Below are positions 15,594 to 24,400 of a DNA stretch of 64,000 nt, in pieces. The stretch lies in the NCBI GenBank assembly GCA_947166305.1, contig CAMVDV010000010.1, positions 18,328 through 82,327 on the forward strand, given 5' to 3'. Made by a program: the position numbers and the translations under genes. Origin of the DNA: an uncultured Prevotellaceae bacterium. GTDB lineage: Bacteria; Bacteroidota; Bacteroidia; Bacteroidales; Bacteroidaceae. Position 1 is the first letter of the stretch; the number at the start of each line of letters is the position of its first letter. The notes under the pieces are model-generated. The model saw nothing but the letters and a program-made list of their open reading frames with translations, searched no databases and had not been told where the DNA came from.

Positions 15594-17912
15594 TTACTTC
15601 TTCTTCATCGTCAGATTGAGCGTTCCGCCCGCCACGACATCGCTGAACGCGATGCTTCCTTCGGTCGTCTTCTTGCCGTTCAGGACCTTGGCAGGCTGCA
15701 CATAGACGTTCTTCTTGGAGTTGTTCTTGGCCGTGATGACGAACTCTTTTCCCTTATAATACTGCGGATTGAGCTTGACGGTCACCTTGTCGAAGACAGG
15801 ACTGCCGATGGAGAACGACGGACGGGGCGAGGTGAGACCGTCGACGGCAAACAGTCCGATGGCCGACATCACGTACCATGCGCCCAGCTGACCTTGGTCC
15901 TCATCCTGTCCGTAGCCGTAGCCGTGGATGCCATCGGTGCCGTAGAACTCGTCGAGGATAGCGCGAACCCACTTCTGAGAGAGGTCGGGTCGGCCGCTAT
16001 GATTGAAGAGCCACGAGATGTGGAGGCAAGGCTGATTGCCCTGATTGTAGTAGGTGCGGAGTCCTGCAAAGGCGTCTATCTCCTTGCCGCCCGAGAAGAT
16101 CTGGGGCTGAGAGGCTGTAAAGATGTCGTTCAGGCGCTTGTTGAACTCGTCCTGACCCACTTTCTTGATGAGCGCTTCGGGTGTGTGGGGGACGTAGAAG
16201 GTGTACTGCACCGCGTTGCCCTCTTGGAATCCTCGCCACACTTGCATGGGGTCGAAGTTCTCAATGAAGTTGCCATTCCTCAATCGAGGATGCATGTAGC
16301 CGGTCTTTTCGTCAAAGATTCTTTCCCAACCTTTCGACATCCAGAGGAGTTTCTCCAGGTGTTCCGTCTTGCCGAGGCTCTGTGCGAGCATCGCCGTAGC
16401 ATAGGCCGAGAAGCTGTATTCTAGGGTGTGGGAGCCGGAGAAGTAGAAGTCTTCGCCCCTCTCGCCAAGCTCTTTGTGCGGAGCATAACCGAGCTGAACG
16501 AAGTCGGCGGTGTCGTCTTTGCCAGCACCTTCAGGCCTGTTCGTGCCCTCCATCTCGTTCTTGAGGCAGGCTTCGTAGGCAAGGTCGAGGTCAAAGTCGC
16601 GGATGCCGCACTGATAGGCCGCGTCTATCATGAGCGGAAGCTGGTTGGTGCCGACGCCCGAGACGAACTTCGAGTTGGCAAGCCCATCGGCAAGCCAGCC
16701 GCTGTCCTTGTACTGTTGGAGTGTCGAAGCCACAAATTCCGACAGATGCTCTGGGTAAGCCAAGGCCCAAAGCTGTGTCAGGTTCCACTGACCTCCCCAC
16801 ATCGCGTCGGTGTTGAACATACGATATTTGGGCTTGCCGCCTTCCATGGGGACCTGACCTATAGTGCCATCGTGCTTGGGGTAAGCGCCGTTCACGTCGC
16901 TCATCACGCCTCTTCCGAGCATCGCATGATAGAGTCCGGTGTAGAACTTCATCTTGTCCTGCTCGTTTTTGCCTTCCACGAGGACGCGGCCGAGGCACTC
17001 TTCCCATGCTTTTTGCGAGGCATTCCTGGCCTGGTCGAAGGCGACGCCGGTGGCCTCGGCACGGAGATTGATGCGGGCATTCTGCACTGAAGTGAAGCTG
17101 ATGCCCACCTTCACGGTCACCTGCTCGCCCTTCTTCGTCTGGAAGTCCATGTAGGCACCGGCCCCGAGGCCGTGGGCGTAGGTCTGACCCTTGTGGACTT
17201 CATCGCCGTTGAACGTGCCGAAGGCGCCGGCTTTCTTGTCCGTGACGGCCGAGAAATAGATGCGTTGGTCGGCCGTTGGCTGGTACTTCTTGATGTATTC
17301 GGGTCGGGTGATGACGTACCCTTCCACCGTTCCGTCGTCGTTTATCCAGACTTCCGAGTCCTTCACCTTGCCGCTTTCGCCTTGCTGATGACCGATGTCG
17401 AAGATGAGGTGAGCGCTTTGCGACTCGGGGAACGTGAAGCGGAGATAGGCCACTCGCTGCGTTGCGGTGGCTTCGGCATTGATATCGTAGTCCTTCAAGC
17501 GCACTTGGTAGTATCCTGCCGTTGCCTGTTCTTCGTCGTGACTGAAGGATGAGCGGTAACCCTTCGGCCCTGTTCCGTCGGGAAGGCCCGGGAGCGTGCG
17601 AAGCGTGCCCGTGGACGGAGCAACCGTGATGCCTCCCACCTGAAACTCATGCGTGCAGACAAATCCCTCGATGCTTGTGTCCCGATAGTCGTAGCCCGTG
17701 GCTTGCCAACCGTCTGCATTGCCGAGCGAACCATTCGTCGACGGGCCTGGTTTGGCCATTCCCAAGGGCATGGAGCCTGGCGCGAAGTGGAAAGCGCGGC
17801 AATGGGCTGTGCCGATGCGGGGTTCTACATACTGTACGAGCGATGTCGGGGCTTGTGCCATCGCGCCGAGCGTTGAAGCAAAAAGTGCAACTAAACAGAT
17901 GATTTTTTTCAT
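15594..17912 (-). CDS. GH92 family alpha-mannosidase, secreted
   Basis: Exo-acting, calcium-dependent alpha-mannosidase family that trims N-glycans or yeast mannan in gut Bacteroidetes. Start chosen at MKKIICLVALFASTLGAMAQ (ATG 17912, 772 aa), a clear signal peptide 31 bp from a TAnnTTTG promoter; the 51-codon upstream extension crosses the promoter. Family blocks: VEPRIGTAH near the N-terminus, CTHEFQVGG, MWGGQWNLTQLW, HTLEYSFSAYATA and the C-terminal DEDQGQLGAWYVMSAIGLF. The family's usual GN(D/E)D appears here as GQDED. It stands alone and is not in a recognisable SusC/D locus. The linkage it cuts cannot be told from sequence. Confidence 0.92.
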   Translation of the reverse strand: MKKIICLVALFASTLGAMAQAPTSLVQYVEPRIGTAHCRAFHFAPGSMPLGMAKPGPSTNGSLGNADGWQATGYDYRDTSIEGFVCTHEFQVGGITVAPSTGTLRTLPGLPDGTGPKGYRSSFSHDEEQATAGYYQVRLKDYDINAEATATQRVAYLRFTFPESQSAHLIFDIGHQQGESGKVKDSEVWINDDGTVEGYVITRPEYIKKYQPTADQRIYFSAVTDKKAGAFGTFNGDEVHKGQTYAHGLGAGAYMDFQTKKGEQVTVKVGISFTSVQNARINLRAEATGVAFDQARNASQKAWEECLGRVLVEGKNEQDKMKFYTGLYHAMLGRGVMSDVNGAYPKHDGTIGQVPMEGGKPKYRMFNTDAMWGGQWNLTQLWALAYPEHLSEFVASTLQQYKDSGWLADGLANSKFVSGVGTNQLPLMIDAAYQCGIRDFDLDLAYEACLKNEMEGTNRPEGAGKDDTADFVQLGYAPHKELGERGEDFYFSGSHTLEYSFSAYATAMLAQSLGKTEHLEKLLWMSKGWERIFDEKTGYMHPRLRNGNFIENFDPMQVWRGFQEGNAVQYTFYVPHTPEALIKKVGQDEFNKRLNDIFTASQPQIFSGGKEIDAFAGLRTYYNQGNQPCLHISWLFNHSGRPDLSQKWVRAILDEFYGTDGIHGYGYGQDEDQGQLGAWYVMSAIGLFAVDGLTSPRPSFSIGSPVFDKVTVKLNPQYYKGKEFVITAKNNSKKNVYVQPAKVLNGKKTTEGSIAFSDVVAGGTLNLTMKKK

Positions 17913-17943
17913 AAGAATTATGCAATTTAGAGTTCTTTTCGTG

Positions 17944-17951
17944 CAAAGATA
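17944..17951 (-). promoter_or_regulatory. TAnnTTTG promoter of the GH92 gene
   Basis: TATCTTTG then C on the minus strand, 31 bp from the chosen GH92 start. It supports that start over the longer frame. Confidence 0.7.
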
Positions 17952-18049
17952 CGCAAAAAAGCAGGAACGGCAAAGGGAAATGCCGTTTTTCTTCAGCAGA
18001 CGTGGCGAGAGCCGTCGGGAAACGGTTCTGCAGAAGATGAAAAAGTTCT

Positions 18050-18159
18050 CGTGGAGGGATGCCAAACTTAACGTGGAGAGATGCCAAACTTAACGTGGAG
18101 AGATGCCCGACTTAACGTGGAGAGATGCCCGACTTAACGTGCGGCGTTGGCAAACCAAC
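18050..18159. repeat. 22-bp tandem array D
   Basis: Four copies of a 22-bp unit with core CGTGGAGAGATGCC followed by AAACTTAA or CGACTTAA, then a fifth unit that switches to CGTGCGGCGTTGGCAAAC, the type found in arrays C and E. It ends 10 bp from the flippase stop. The switch inside one array ties these repeat types together. Confidence 0.92.
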
Positions 18160-18168
18160 CGTGGGGGG

Positions 18169-19689
18169 TCAGCCTTTTCTCCTGAACTTGCGGAGGATGC
18201 ACTTTGCGCAGTCCGACCGATGGAGCAGCTGATAGATGCTCAGCGCCGAGGAGATGATGAAGGCCACACCGCCTATCGTGTACTTCTCTTCTGCGGAAGG
18301 GGAGACGAGGTAGCAGTATTCCACGGCTGCCACGAGGCAGATGAACTGCCCGATGCAGAAGAGGAAGGTGCTGCGGCGGAAGTTGAAACCATAGCGGAAG
18401 TGGCAATAGAGGAAATAGACAACCACGTCGTACAACGCTCCCACGGAGAAGGCGATGCCCGCTCCGACAAGTCCGAACGAGCTGTAGAGCCACCAGAAGA
18501 GGAGTCCGAACAACACGGCATAGCACACTTCGAGCACAAGATAGGCGATGCTATGACCTTTGGCGAGGATGCTGTAGGCCATAGGCAACGACATGCAGCG
18601 CAGGAAGGTGTAGAAGACGGACAGCGTGGCCATGCCCGTCACGACGAGGAACTCGTCCACATAGAGCACCTGCAGCACGATGGGCATGAGCATGACAAGC
18701 AGCACAAGGAAGGGCGAGATGAGCAGCGTGCAGACGTCAATCTGCTGGTTCACCGTCTCGTTCATGCGCTCCGTGTCGCGGTTCACGGCCGAGAGGCGCG
18801 GGAAGTAGTCGCTCTCCAAAGCCAGGAAGACGAGTCCCGAATAGCCTATCATCAATGCCCATGCCGCTTTGTAGTAGCCCAGTTCGTCCATCGAGTGGCT
18901 GGCAAGAATGATGGCGGGGATGATGAGCTGCAGGCTGGAATTGGCAAGGCCTGCAAGGACGTAGGGGATGCCCACCTTGATGAGCGGCAGTCCCTCCACG
19001 AAGGTGGTCTGCGAGAAGGGTTTCACCCTGTACGACACAATCCGGAGCGAGAACGAGAAGTGGACGGCTGCCGACAGGAATCCGCAGGCAATGAGGCCCA
19101 CTATCACGCCCCTTATACCTAATATATAATAAAGAGGTATGGTGCAGAGTAACGTCCCGATGGCCAGGATGGTCTCGATGACTGCCACCTTTCGCACTTG
19201 CCGGAGGCCCTTCAGTATGGCACATTCGCCCTCGGCTATGATGTTGCTCACCGCCACAAGCGAGGTGAGCATCACCACCGGCCAGCGGTTCCAGTCGTGG
19301 TCGAAGAAGAAATAACTGATGACGGGCGAGAAGAAAAGGCAGATCAGCACGGACAACAGCGCCGACCACAGCACCCAAGTGCGGATGACCATCACTTGAT
19401 GCTCTATCTCCTCGGCCGTTCCTTTCTCGAAAAGCTCGCTCGTGCGTCGCGTGGCATTCAGGGGGATGCCCATCGAGCTTGCGCTGTTGAGGAACTCCCA
19501 CACGGCATTGTAGGCCGAGATGAGCCCCATGCCCCAGCCGCCCAGAAGCGCTGTGGTGAGCTTCATGCGCAGTGCGCTGACCAGCATCTTCAGTCCCTGC
19601 ACGCCGCCGAAAACGCCTGTGTACTTCAACACATGGTCGTACGACGTGTCGTTCGTCTCGGCATTATGCAGTTTCTTCAGTTCTTCCAT
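18169..19689 (-). CDS. Polysaccharide/lipid-linked oligosaccharide flippase (MATE/Wzx-like)
   Basis: Polytopic inner-membrane protein of 506 aa with about 12-14 hydrophobic segments in the pattern of polysaccharide biosynthesis (Wzx/RfbX-type) exporters. It starts MEELKKLHNAETNDTSYDHVLKYTGVFGGVQGLKML; the last fits the usual first helix (TGVFGGVQ). ATG 19689 is 22 bp from a TAnnTTTG promoter. A GT2 gene is divergent across about 160 bp, which suggests a role in glycan assembly. The main polysaccharide locus, 23 kb away, lacks its own flippase, so this could serve it (inference). Confidence 0.82.
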   Translation of the reverse strand: MEELKKLHNAETNDTSYDHVLKYTGVFGGVQGLKMLVSALRMKLTTALLGGWGMGLISAYNAVWEFLNSASSMGIPLNATRRTSELFEKGTAEEIEHQVMVIRTWVLWSALLSVLICLFFSPVISYFFFDHDWNRWPVVMLTSLVAVSNIIAEGECAILKGLRQVRKVAVIETILAIGTLLCTIPLYYILGIRGVIVGLIACGFLSAAVHFSFSLRIVSYRVKPFSQTTFVEGLPLIKVGIPYVLAGLANSSLQLIIPAIILASHSMDELGYYKAAWALMIGYSGLVFLALESDYFPRLSAVNRDTERMNETVNQQIDVCTLLISPFLVLLVMLMPIVLQVLYVDEFLVVTGMATLSVFYTFLRCMSLPMAYSILAKGHSIAYLVLEVCYAVLFGLLFWWLYSSFGLVGAGIAFSVGALYDVVVYFLYCHFRYGFNFRRSTFLFCIGQFICLVAAVEYCYLVSPSAEEKYTIGGVAFIISSALSIYQLLHRSDCAKCILRKFRRKG

Positions 19690-19711
19690 CGGGCAGTTGG
19701 CGTTTGGGCGA

Positions 19712-19719
19712 CAAAGGTA
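19712..19719 (-). promoter_or_regulatory. TAnnTTTG promoter of the flippase gene
   Basis: TACCTTTG on the minus strand, 22 bp from the start of the flippase. Confidence 0.65.
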
Positions 19720-19825
19720 CGAAGAAAAGTGAAAAGAGAAAAGAGAAAAGTGAAAAATTAACTAAAAAAGGACCTCCATTACAGGCAACACGGGTGCAAA
19801 CACGTTGTAAATGAAAACTTTTTTG

Positions 19826-19833
19826 TATCTTTG
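19826..19833 (+). promoter_or_regulatory. TAnnTTTG promoter of the GT2 gene
   Basis: TATCTTTG then C, 16 bp before ATG 19850, with TTGTAAATG about 20 bp further upstream as a possible -33 region. Confidence 0.7.
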
Positions 19834-19849
19834 CCCTTGAAAAGTTCAA

Positions 19850-20872
19850 ATGCAACCGGTAAACGACCAAATGGCAAACGACATGGTTTCCGTCATCGTG
19901 TGTACCTACAACCAGCAGGACACGATAGGGCGCACCCTCGAGAGCATCCTCTCGCAAGAGTGTCACTTGCCCGTGGAGATAATCATCGGCGAAGATGGCT
20001 CCACCGACGGCACCCTCTCCGTCTGCCAAACGTATCAAAAGCAACACCCCGACACGATTCGCATCCTCAGTCGACCCGTCAACAAAGGCTTCGTCAGCAA
20101 CTACTTCGACTGCCTCCGCGCCTGTCGGGGCAAGTACATTGCCGACTGCGCAGGCGACGACTTCTGGACAGACAGGCAGAAGCTCGAGCTGCAAGTCCGC
20201 ATCATGGAGCAGGACCCGAGCGTCGGCATCGTCCACACCGACTGGCTTCGCTACAACCCACAGACCGAAGAACTCGTTCCTCCCGACGAGTCGCCACGTG
20301 AATGTCCCCTCCCCCCGGGGGAAGGATGGGAGAAGGCTATCCTGACCCCAGGCGCCCGGCCTGCCATACATCTCTGCACAGCCCTTTACCGCAACGACTG
20401 GGTACGGCAGGCCATGCAGCAGTATCCGCAGTTCTTCGACCCCGAACGCTATCTCTGCGAGGACGTGCAGATAGCTTTCTTCCTCGCCCGCATGGGCAAG
20501 GTGGCCTACATCGACCGCCCTACCCTCGCCTACTCCTGCGGAGCGACGTCCATCTCCAACCCCTCGAGCGAGGAGAAACATTTCCGCTTCTGGGCAAACA
20601 CTACCCGACTTTCCTACGACCTGGCACAGACCTTCGGCCTCCGCGACCCGCACCTCGACCGCTTTCTGCAGTCTCGCCTCCACAAACTCCTCATGCACGC
20701 CTTCCGCAGCGGCAAGCACTCCCTGCGCTCCGAAGCCGTACGTATGCAAAAAGAAATGCACATCGCCGACAACGGCAAAACGCTCTTCGCCAAGTTCATC
20801 ACCCTACCCCTCGTCTGGCCTGCCATGCTTTGCATCAGGAAACTCTATGTCGCTCTGAAGCACAGACGTTAG
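19850..20872 (+). CDS. Glycosyltransferase family 2
   Basis: GT-A fold sugar transferase, probably acting on a lipid-linked glycan at the inner membrane. The N-terminus VSVIVCTYNQQDTIGRTLES is the nucleotide-sugar fold, IIGEDGSTDGT is the first acidic motif, and DCAGDDFWTD takes the place of DxD. ATG 19850 or 19871 could be the start. Around residues 151-163 the protein carries ECPLPPGEGWEKA, encoded by a GC-rich palindrome that looks like an in-frame insertion. The C-terminal third is basic and hydrophobic. The donor and acceptor are unknown. Confidence 0.88.
   Translation: MQPVNDQMANDMVSVIVCTYNQQDTIGRTLESILSQECHLPVEIIIGEDGSTDGTLSVCQTYQKQHPDTIRILSRPVNKGFVSNYFDCLRACRGKYIADCAGDDFWTDRQKLELQVRIMEQDPSVGIVHTDWLRYNPQTEELVPPDESPRECPLPPGEGWEKAILTPGARPAIHLCTALYRNDWVRQAMQQYPQFFDPERYLCEDVQIAFFLARMGKVAYIDRPTLAYSCGATSISNPSSEEKHFRFWANTTRLSYDLAQTFGLRDPHLDRFLQSRLHKLLMHAFRSGKHSLRSEAVRMQKEMHIADNGKTLFAKFITLPLVWPAMLCIRKLYVALKHRR
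20306..20324. repeat. GC-rich palindrome inside the GT2 gene
   Basis: CCCCTCCCCCCGGGGGAAG is nearly self-complementary around CCCGGG and encodes PLPPGEG in the gene's frame. PLPPGEGW-like peptides are a typical trace of intergenic palindromes that have entered genes. Confidence 0.65.
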
Positions 20873-20988
20873 CCTCTGGCACCGCTCGACAGCCACGTTT
20901 GCATCGTTCTTTGCCCCCGAAACAGCAAAAATAAGCCCACAGGCAAAGAAAAAACTCGCTCAACGCTTGCAGATTAAGGAAAAAATTG

Positions 20989-20996
20989 TACCTTTG
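20989..20996 (+). promoter_or_regulatory. TAnnTTTG promoter of the rplM operon
   Basis: TACCTTTG then C, about 150 bp before rplM. It gives a long leader, which is unusual in this window and suits a regulated ribosomal protein operon. Confidence 0.75.
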
Positions 20997-20999
20997 CAC

Positions 21000-21144
21000 G
21001 CCGATTATTATCAAAGCACCCCTAAAAGGTGCACAAGAGGCGTGTGAATAGTCCGCATCATTGGCCTGTACGGACGGTTCGGGAATCGCTTCGGAAAAAG
21101 AGAAAAAAACAAGGTAGTAACAAAACAAAAAGTTTAGACAAAGA
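21000..21144 (+). promoter_or_regulatory. Structured leader of rplM-rpsI (candidate L13 autoregulation site)
   Basis: The leader can fold into at least two hairpins: GCACC/GGTGC (about 21017-21034), and GTCCG/CGGAC around a 15-nt loop (21051-21075), followed by a purine-rich single-stranded part. A Bacteroidia-specific L13 leader has been proposed in the literature on ribosomal leaders, but I could not compare it to this sequence. Binding by L13 is therefore an inference from position and structure. Confidence 0.5.
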
Positions 21145-21606
21145 ATGGATACTTTGAGCTACAAGACCATCTCGATGAACAAGAACACCGTCAAGAAGGA
21201 GTGGGTCGTAGTGGATGCTACGGACCAGGTCCTGGGTCGTCTCTGTTCGAAGGTGGCAAAACTGCTGAGAGGCAAGTACAAGGCTGAGTTCACACCTCAT
21301 GTGGACTGCGGCGACAACGTCATCATCGTGAACGCCGACAAGATTATCATCACTGGTAAGAAGATGACAGACCGCACTTATCTGTCGTACACAGGCTACC
21401 CCGGTGGCCAGCGCGCCATCACTCCCGCCGAGATTCTGGCTAAGCCCAACGGCGCCGAGAAACTGCTCCGCCGCACCGTGAAAGGTATGCTCCCCAAGAA
21501 CAAACTGGCCGACAAGCTGCTCGGCAACCTCTACATCTACGCCGGTGCAGAGCACAAGCAGCAGGCACAAAGCCCCAAGGCCATCGATATTAACCAGTAT
21601 AAATAA
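21145..21606 (+). CDS. rplM: 50S ribosomal protein L13
   Basis: Large-subunit protein. MDTLSYKTIS is the Bacteroidetes-type N-terminus, with KEWVVVDATDQVLGRLCSKV, HVDCGDNVIIVNADKI, YLSYTGYPGGQR and VKGMLPKNKLADKLLGNLYI all typical, and a C-terminal HKQQAQSPKAIDI. It is 153 aa and heads the rplM-rpsI-rpsB-tsf order conserved in the phylum, with rpsI 9 bp downstream. Confidence 0.98.
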   Translation: MDTLSYKTISMNKNTVKKEWVVVDATDQVLGRLCSKVAKLLRGKYKAEFTPHVDCGDNVIIVNADKIIITGKKMTDRTYLSYTGYPGGQRAITPAEILAKPNGAEKLLRRTVKGMLPKNKLADKLLGNLYIYAGAEHKQQAQSPKAIDINQYK

Positions 21607-21615
21607 TCACCAAAC

Positions 21616-22011
21616 ATGGATACGAAATACATAGCAAATGCGCTGGGTCGCCGCAAGTGCGCCGTTGCCCGCGTATATGTCAGCGAAGGTTCTGGCAAGA
21701 TTACCATCAACAAGCGCGACCTGACCGAGTACTTCCCCAGCACCATCCTGCAGTTCGTGGTGAAGCAGCCGCTTGCACTGCTCGACGCTGCAGAGAAGTA
21801 TGACATCAACGTCAACCTCTACGGCGGCGGCTACACTGGTCAGTCGCAGGCTCTTCGCCTCGCCATCGCACGCGCACTGGTGAAAATCAACGCAGAAGAC
21901 AAGAAAGCTCTCCGCGCCGAAGGCTTCATGACACGCGACAGCCGCGAGGTCGAGAGAAAGAAGCCGGGTCGTCCAAAGGCACGTCGTCGCTTCCAGTTCA
22001 GCAAGCGTTAA
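21616..22011 (+). CDS. rpsI: 30S ribosomal protein S9
   Basis: Small-subunit protein whose C-terminal tail reaches the decoding centre. It has NALGRRKCAVARVYV near the N-terminus, GGGYTGQSQALRLAIARAL, and the basic C-terminus KKPGRPKARRRFQFSKR. It is 131 aa and 9 bp from rplM, so co-translated. Confidence 0.98.
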   Translation: MDTKYIANALGRRKCAVARVYVSEGSGKITINKRDLTEYFPSTILQFVVKQPLALLDAAEKYDINVNLYGGGYTGQSQALRLAIARALVKINAEDKKALRAEGFMTRDSREVERKKPGRPKARRRFQFSKR

Positions 22012-22356
22012 CATACAATGCATATTTCTTAATTCACAATTCATAATGGAGGCTACGCCCATGCAATGTCAGGCAAAAGCAATAATTATGAATTAAGAAT
22101 TATGAATTATGAATTGCTAAAAAGGTTTAGCATCTAAATCTGCCTGACTCCCCTATTATATATATAATGTATATAGAAGGGACTACTCGCAGGTTGGTTC
22201 TTCTCCTAAGCTCAGGCGCAAGCAGAGCTAACACAAAAGAATTAACAAGAAAGTAAACAATAACAAAAGAGTTGACAAGTTAACGAGTTGACGAGTTGTT
22301 TGAAAGTAACAACTTGTTTACTTGTCCACTTGTTTACTCGTCAACTAAAACAAATT
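22012..22356 (+). other. Repetitive spacer between rpsI and rpsB
   Basis: No gene. Repeated AATTCATAATT/ATAATTATGAATTA units in both orientations (22020-22115) can form a long AT-rich hairpin. A GACGAGTTG/CAACTTGTT...CTCGTCAAC inverted repeat (about 22270-22345) lies just before rpsB. No TAnnTTTG promoter stands out, so rpsB may depend on the rplM promoter. Confidence 0.55.
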
Positions 22357-23160
22357 ATGTCAAGAACAAATTTTGAGACTTTACTGGAGGCCGGATGTCA
22401 CTTCGGCCACCTCAAGAGAAAGTGGAACCCCGCCATGGCTCCCTACATCTTCATGGAGCGCAACGGCATTCATATCCTCGACCTGCACAAGACTGTTGCC
22501 AAGGTTGACGAAGCTGCCGAAGCACTGAAGCAGATTGCCAAGAGCGGAAAGAAGATTCTCTTTGTCGCTACCAAGAAACAGGCCAAGCAATGCGTTGCCG
22601 ACCTCGCCACCTCTGTAGGCATGCCCTACGTCATCGAGCGCTGGCCCGGCGGCATGCTCACCAACTTCCCCACCATCCGCAAGGCTGTGAAGAAGATGGC
22701 TACCATCGATAAGCTGATTGCCGACGGCACTTTCAGCAATCTCTCCAAGCGTGAGATCCTGCAGGTGAGCCGTCAGCGTGCAAAGCTCGAGAAGAACCTC
22801 GGCTCCATCGCCGACCTCAACCGTCTGCCTTCTGCTCTCTTCGTCGTTGACGTACTGAAGGAACAGATTGCAGTCCGCGAGGCAAACCGTCTGGGCATCC
22901 CCGTGTTCGGCATCGTCGACACAAACAGCAACCCTGACAACATCGACTTCGTCATCCCCGCTAACGACGATGCAAGCAAGAGCATCGAGGTCATCCTCCA
23001 GGCTTGCTGCGCCGCCATCAACGAGGGTCTCGAAGAGCGCAAGGCCGAGAAAGCCGACAGCGATGCTGCTGCCGAGCAGGAAGACCAACCCGTGAAGAGG
23101 GGACGTCGCAGCGGCAAGGCTCGCGAAGAGGAAGAAGAAGAAGCACCCGAGGCTGAATAA
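22357..23160 (+). CDS. rpsB: 30S ribosomal protein S2
   Basis: Small-subunit protein near the platform. The start is MSRTNFETLLEAGCHFGHLK (ATG 22357); the frame runs 23 codons further upstream, but that part is a translation of the inverted repeat. Conserved blocks: RKWNPAMAPYIF, KKILFVATKKQAK, ERWPGGMLTNFPTI, FGIVDTNSNP and IDFVIPANDDASKSIEVI. The C-terminus is a long charged tail with a run of glutamates (267 aa in all). tsf follows after 185 bp. Confidence 0.98.
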   Translation: MSRTNFETLLEAGCHFGHLKRKWNPAMAPYIFMERNGIHILDLHKTVAKVDEAAEALKQIAKSGKKILFVATKKQAKQCVADLATSVGMPYVIERWPGGMLTNFPTIRKAVKKMATIDKLIADGTFSNLSKREILQVSRQRAKLEKNLGSIADLNRLPSALFVVDVLKEQIAVREANRLGIPVFGIVDTNSNPDNIDFVIPANDDASKSIEVILQACCAAINEGLEERKAEKADSDAAAEQEDQPVKRGRRSGKAREEEEEEAPEAE

Positions 23161-23345
23161 AATAGTGGTCGGAGAATAATGGTTAGAGGTTAGAGGATTG
23201 CACAGGCTGCTGATTTCAATGCCAAGGTATTCTCTAACCTCTTATTTCTAACCTCAAACCTCTCACCCCTAACCACTCACTTCTCACCCCTAACCTCTTA
23301 CTTCAAATCAAACTTGAATTATAAACTCTAAACAAAGATATTACT
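23161..23345 (+). repeat. GGTTAGAG / CTAACCTC repeats between rpsB and tsf
   Basis: A GGTTAGAGG pair at the left, then many CTAACCTCT and CTCACCCC units at the right, mostly complementary, so the transcript could fold back on itself. No promoter or ORF of note. Confidence 0.6.
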
Positions 23346-24338
23346 ATGGAAGTTACAATGAATGACATCAAGAAGCTCCGCGAGATGACGGGCGCAGGCT
23401 TGGCCGACTGCAAGAAGGCTCTGGCCGAAAGCGACGACATGGACGGTGCTGTGGCATATCTGCGCAAGAAAGGTCAGGCCGTTGCTGCAAAGCGTAGCGA
23501 CCGCGAGGCTGCCGAAGGTTGCGTGCTCGTAAAGGCTGAGAACGGCTTTGCCGCCATCATCGCCCTGAAGTGCGAGACTGACTTCGTGGCCAACAATGCC
23601 GACTTCGTAGCTCTCACACAGAGCATCCTCGACGCTGCCGTTGCCGCTAAGTGCAAGACTCTCGACGAGGTGAAGGCTCTGCCCATGGGCGAAGGCACCG
23701 TTGCCGACGCTGTTACCGCACGCAGCGGTATCACTGGCGAGAAGATGGAGCTGGATGGTTATTGCACCATCGAAGGCGAAAACATTGCCACCTACAACCA
23801 CATGAACCGCAATGGACTCTGCACCATGCTTGCACTGAACAAGAAGGTGGACGATGAGACCGTCGGTAAGAACATCGCCATGCAGATTGCAAGTGCAGCT
23901 CCCGTGGCAATCGACGAGAGCGGCGTGCCTCAGAGCGTGAAGGACAACGAGCTTTCCGTTGCCATCGAGAAGTCGAAGAGCGAACAGATTCAGAAGGCTG
24001 TGGAGGCTGCCATCAAGAAGGCAGGCTTCAACCCCGCTCACTTCGACAGCGAAGATCACATGGAGAGCAATCAGGCAAAGGGCTGGATTACTGCCGACGA
24101 CGTGGCAAAGGTGAAGGAAATCATCGCCACTGTTTCCGCAGAGAAGGCTGCAAACCTCAACGAGGCTATGATTCAGAACATCGCCAAAGGCCGTCTGAAC
24201 AAGTTCCTCAAGGAGAATTGCCTGCTCAGCCAGGAGTACATCTGGGACAAGAACATGACAGTAGAGGCTTACCTCAAGAGCGTCGACAAGGAACTCACTG
24301 TCACCGACTTCAAACGCTTCACACTGCGTGCCGAATAA
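23346..24338 (+). CDS. tsf: Elongation factor Ts
   Basis: Guanine-nucleotide exchange factor for EF-Tu. N-terminus MNDIKKLREMTGAGLADCKKAL is the UBA-like domain; the EF-Tu contact motif is in ALKCETDFVANNADFV; the C-terminal half holds the second dimerisation region ending KRFTLRAE. It is 330 aa, the longer Bacteroidetes type. ATG 23346 gives MEVTMNDI. An intrinsic terminator follows, so tsf ends the operon. Confidence 0.97.
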   Translation: MEVTMNDIKKLREMTGAGLADCKKALAESDDMDGAVAYLRKKGQAVAAKRSDREAAEGCVLVKAENGFAAIIALKCETDFVANNADFVALTQSILDAAVAAKCKTLDEVKALPMGEGTVADAVTARSGITGEKMELDGYCTIEGENIATYNHMNRNGLCTMLALNKKVDDETVGKNIAMQIASAAPVAIDESGVPQSVKDNELSVAIEKSKSEQIQKAVEAAIKKAGFNPAHFDSEDHMESNQAKGWITADDVAKVKEIIATVSAEKAANLNEAMIQNIAKGRLNKFLKENCLLSQEYIWDKNMTVEAYLKSVDKELTVTDFKRFTLRAE

Positions 24339-24361
24339 TTCACGCTGAACGTTTCATAATG

Positions 24362-24400
24362 ATGCCCCGCAAGCCAAAAACTTGTGGGGCATTTTATTTT
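24362..24400 (+). terminator. Intrinsic terminator after tsf
   Basis: ATGCCCCGCAAG / CTTGTGGGGCAT forms a 12-bp stem with one G-U pair and a 7-nt loop, followed by TTTATTTTT. It is 23 bp after the tsf stop. Confidence 0.88.

Noticed and set aside
17913..18065. 51-residue extension of the GH92 protein
   Set aside because: It crosses the promoter and hides the signal peptide; ATG 17912 gives a normal signal sequence.
22288..22356. 23-residue extension of ribosomal protein S2
   Set aside because: It translates an inverted repeat upstream; S2 proteins start MSRTNFE-like.
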